Position numbers and translations under genes: made by a program
Part shown: positions 5,007-6,120 of the stretch, piece after piece
How the letters are laid out: the number at the start of each line of letters is the position of its first letter
Numbering within the stretch: the stretch's first letter is position 1
DNA from: an uncultured Prochlorococcus sp.
GTDB taxonomy: Bacteria; Cyanobacteriota; Cyanobacteriia; PCC-6307; Cyanobiaceae
NCBI GenBank assembly: GCA_913041805.1
Contig: CAJWIZ010000040.1
Coordinates: 1 to 6,120 of the forward strand
Reading direction: 5' to 3'
Length of the DNA: 6,120 nucleotides
The notes under the pieces: model-generated
What the model was told of the DNA's origin: nothing
The model's input: the letters and a program-made list of their open reading frames with translations, nothing else
Databases searched by the model: none

Positions 5007-6120
5007 TCACAAATTTCTAAGAAGTTCGGCTTCCACAACTTGTGATTTTCTTTGCCAATCACCTTCAAATGCATCTAAGTGAGTAGCGCTTACCAGGCAC
5101 TGATGTGTTTCCCCAACAGCATCCAACAGTAGTAACTGTCTAGTCTGATCTAACTCAGCCAGCACATCATCCAACAGCATTATTGGTGGCTCACCAAAAA
5201 GTTCTTCTATCAACTCCAATTCAGCAAGCTTTAAAGCCAAAACAAATGTTCTTTGCTGTCCTGCCGAACCAAAGCGGCGAGCCGGAACTCCATCAAGTAA
5301 AAAATTCACTTCATCGCGATGTGGGCCAACCTTACAACGACCTAATTTCTCCTCATCATTTCTCTGAAGCAACAACTGATCTTCAATAGCAAGTCTCCAA
5401 GACTCTTCTTCTTCCTTCCCTTCCAACAAACTTCCAGGCAGATAAGAAATCTTTAAGTGTTCTTGTTTATTACTCAACCTCTCCTGCCAAGCAGCAGCCA
5501 GGGGCTCTAAATGTTTTAAGGCTCGACTTCGTCGTCGGTGAATACGTGTGCTAACCAAAGCCATTTGTGTATCAAAAGCATCTAACAAAGCATCACGGTC
5601 TTGAGTAGATGGATGCTGCCATTGACGCCAAATTTGACTTCTTTGACGAAGTAATTTGCTAAATCGACTTATGAGATCTGAATAAACAGGCTCCAATTGT
5701 TGAATAACCCTATCCAACCAATTGCGCCTAAGAACCGGTTCACCACGCACTAATTCAAGGTCAAGAGCACTAAAACCAACACAACGCAATGGACCTATCA
5801 AGTCCAACTGTCGTGACAATGGCTTTTGATTTCGGTACGCCTGTCTCCCCCCTTTTCTCCTTAACTCCAATTGAAGTTGCTCAAAATCATTAGCAGTAGC
5901 TCTTAACAAAGCCCTGTCTTCATTCCAACTAATAAGATCTTGATCATTACTCGACCGATGCGAACGAAGACTGCCAAGTAACTCAACAGCCTCAAGCAGA
6001 TTGGACTTACCAACACCATTTGGCCCCACAACCAACAAACGTTGTTCAGTCAGCTCAAATCTAAGCCGACTGTAATTGCGGAATGAATGAAGCTCGAGCT
6101 GATGAAGCCGAATCTTTCCT
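5007..6120 (-). CDS. recF: DNA replication/repair protein RecF, 5' end beyond window
   Basis: An SMC-like ATPase that helps load RecA at single-strand gaps with RecO and RecR. The frame is open to the window edge and its true start lies outside. The visible 370 residues begin [21 protein letters not shown], the usual RecF opening (L..FRNY...F). They continue with Walker [10 protein letters not shown] (32-40), VGPHRDE (264-270), the ABC-type signature FGSAGQQR (283-290) and Walker [12 protein letters not shown] (314-324), with Asp317/Asp318 and a conserved downstream SATH (344-347). RecF is usually about 360-375 residues, so only a few are missing. A TTG at 6036-6038, just before [10 protein letters not shown], is not a credible start because the conserved FRNY region upstream is in frame. 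The family assignment is secure. speD follows directly downstream on the same strand. Confidence 0.95.
   Translation of the reverse strand, partial: GKIRLHQLELHSFRNYSRLRFELTEQRLLVVGPNGVGKSNLLEAVELLGSLRSHRSSNDQDLISWNEDRALLRATANDFEQLQLELRRKGGRQAYRNQKPLSRQLDLIGPLRCVGFSALDLELVRGEPVLRRNWLDRVIQQLEPVYSDLISRFSKLLRQRSQIWRQWQHPSTQDRDALLDAFDTQMALVSTRIHRRRSRALKHLEPLAAAWQERLSNKQEHLKISYLPGSLLEGKEEEESWRLAIEDQLLLQRNDEEKLGRCKVGPHRDEVNFLLDGVPARRFGSAGQQRTFVLALKLAELELIEELFGEPPIMLLDDVLAELDQTRQLLLLDAVGETHQCLVSATHLDAFEGDWQRKSQVVEAELLRNL

Noticed and set aside
5183..5389. Plus-strand open frame inside recF
   Set aside because: It is antisense to the conserved RecF signature and GPHRDE region; no independent support.
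6036..6038. TTG as the recF start codon
   Set aside because: Translation upstream in the same frame gives the conserved RecF opening (LELHSFRNY), so the gene must begin beyond the window edge.

Overview
The window looks like chromosomal DNA from a marine picocyanobacterium, most likely an AT-rich Prochlorococcus (low-light type) or a close relative. The reasons are a CAAD/CURT1-type thylakoid membrane protein, a cyanobacterial-style rhodanese-fused ThiF/MoeB protein, a double-domain CobA/CobO-like protein, very short intergenic gaps, and modest GC judged by eye. This assignment is inference; no rRNA or other lineage marker is present.

Layout, left to right. A small two-helix membrane protein with a CAAD domain lies on the minus strand (74-463). 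It is divergent, across about 120 bp containing a degenerate tandem repeat, from a plus-strand pair: a JAMM/MPN+ metalloprotease (586-1095) and an E1-like adenylyltransferase fused to a rhodanese domain (1125-2288). Convergent to these, 29 bp away, is a minus-strand gene for a tandemly duplicated CobA/CobO-type P-loop protein (2318-3508). Divergent from that is larE (3583-4437), a PP-loop sulfur transferase. Convergent to larE are speD (AdoMet decarboxylase proenzyme, 4476 to about 4967) and recF (5007 to beyond the right edge), which run as a minus-strand recF-speD unit. recF is open to the window end, so its start lies outside.

The centre of the window (586-4437) holds cofactor and sulfur chemistry: a JAMM-E1-rhodanese module that could activate and process a ubiquitin-like sulfur carrier, a double-domain corrinoid adenosyltransferase homologue, and LarE, whose characterised homologues insert sulfur into the nickel-pincer nucleotide. 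No sulfur-carrier protein (ThiS/MoaD-like) and no LarA, LarB or LarC is encoded in the window, so the partners must be elsewhere or the pathways differ. The flanking genes (CAAD protein, speD, recF) are housekeeping. I see no mobile element, CRISPR array, tRNA or rRNA, and no gene-free stretch longer than about 125 bp. I did not find a clearly new multi-gene system. The best leads are the double CobA/CobO protein with diverged active-site loops, the JAMM/E1-rhodanese pair lacking its carrier protein, and the orphan LarE.
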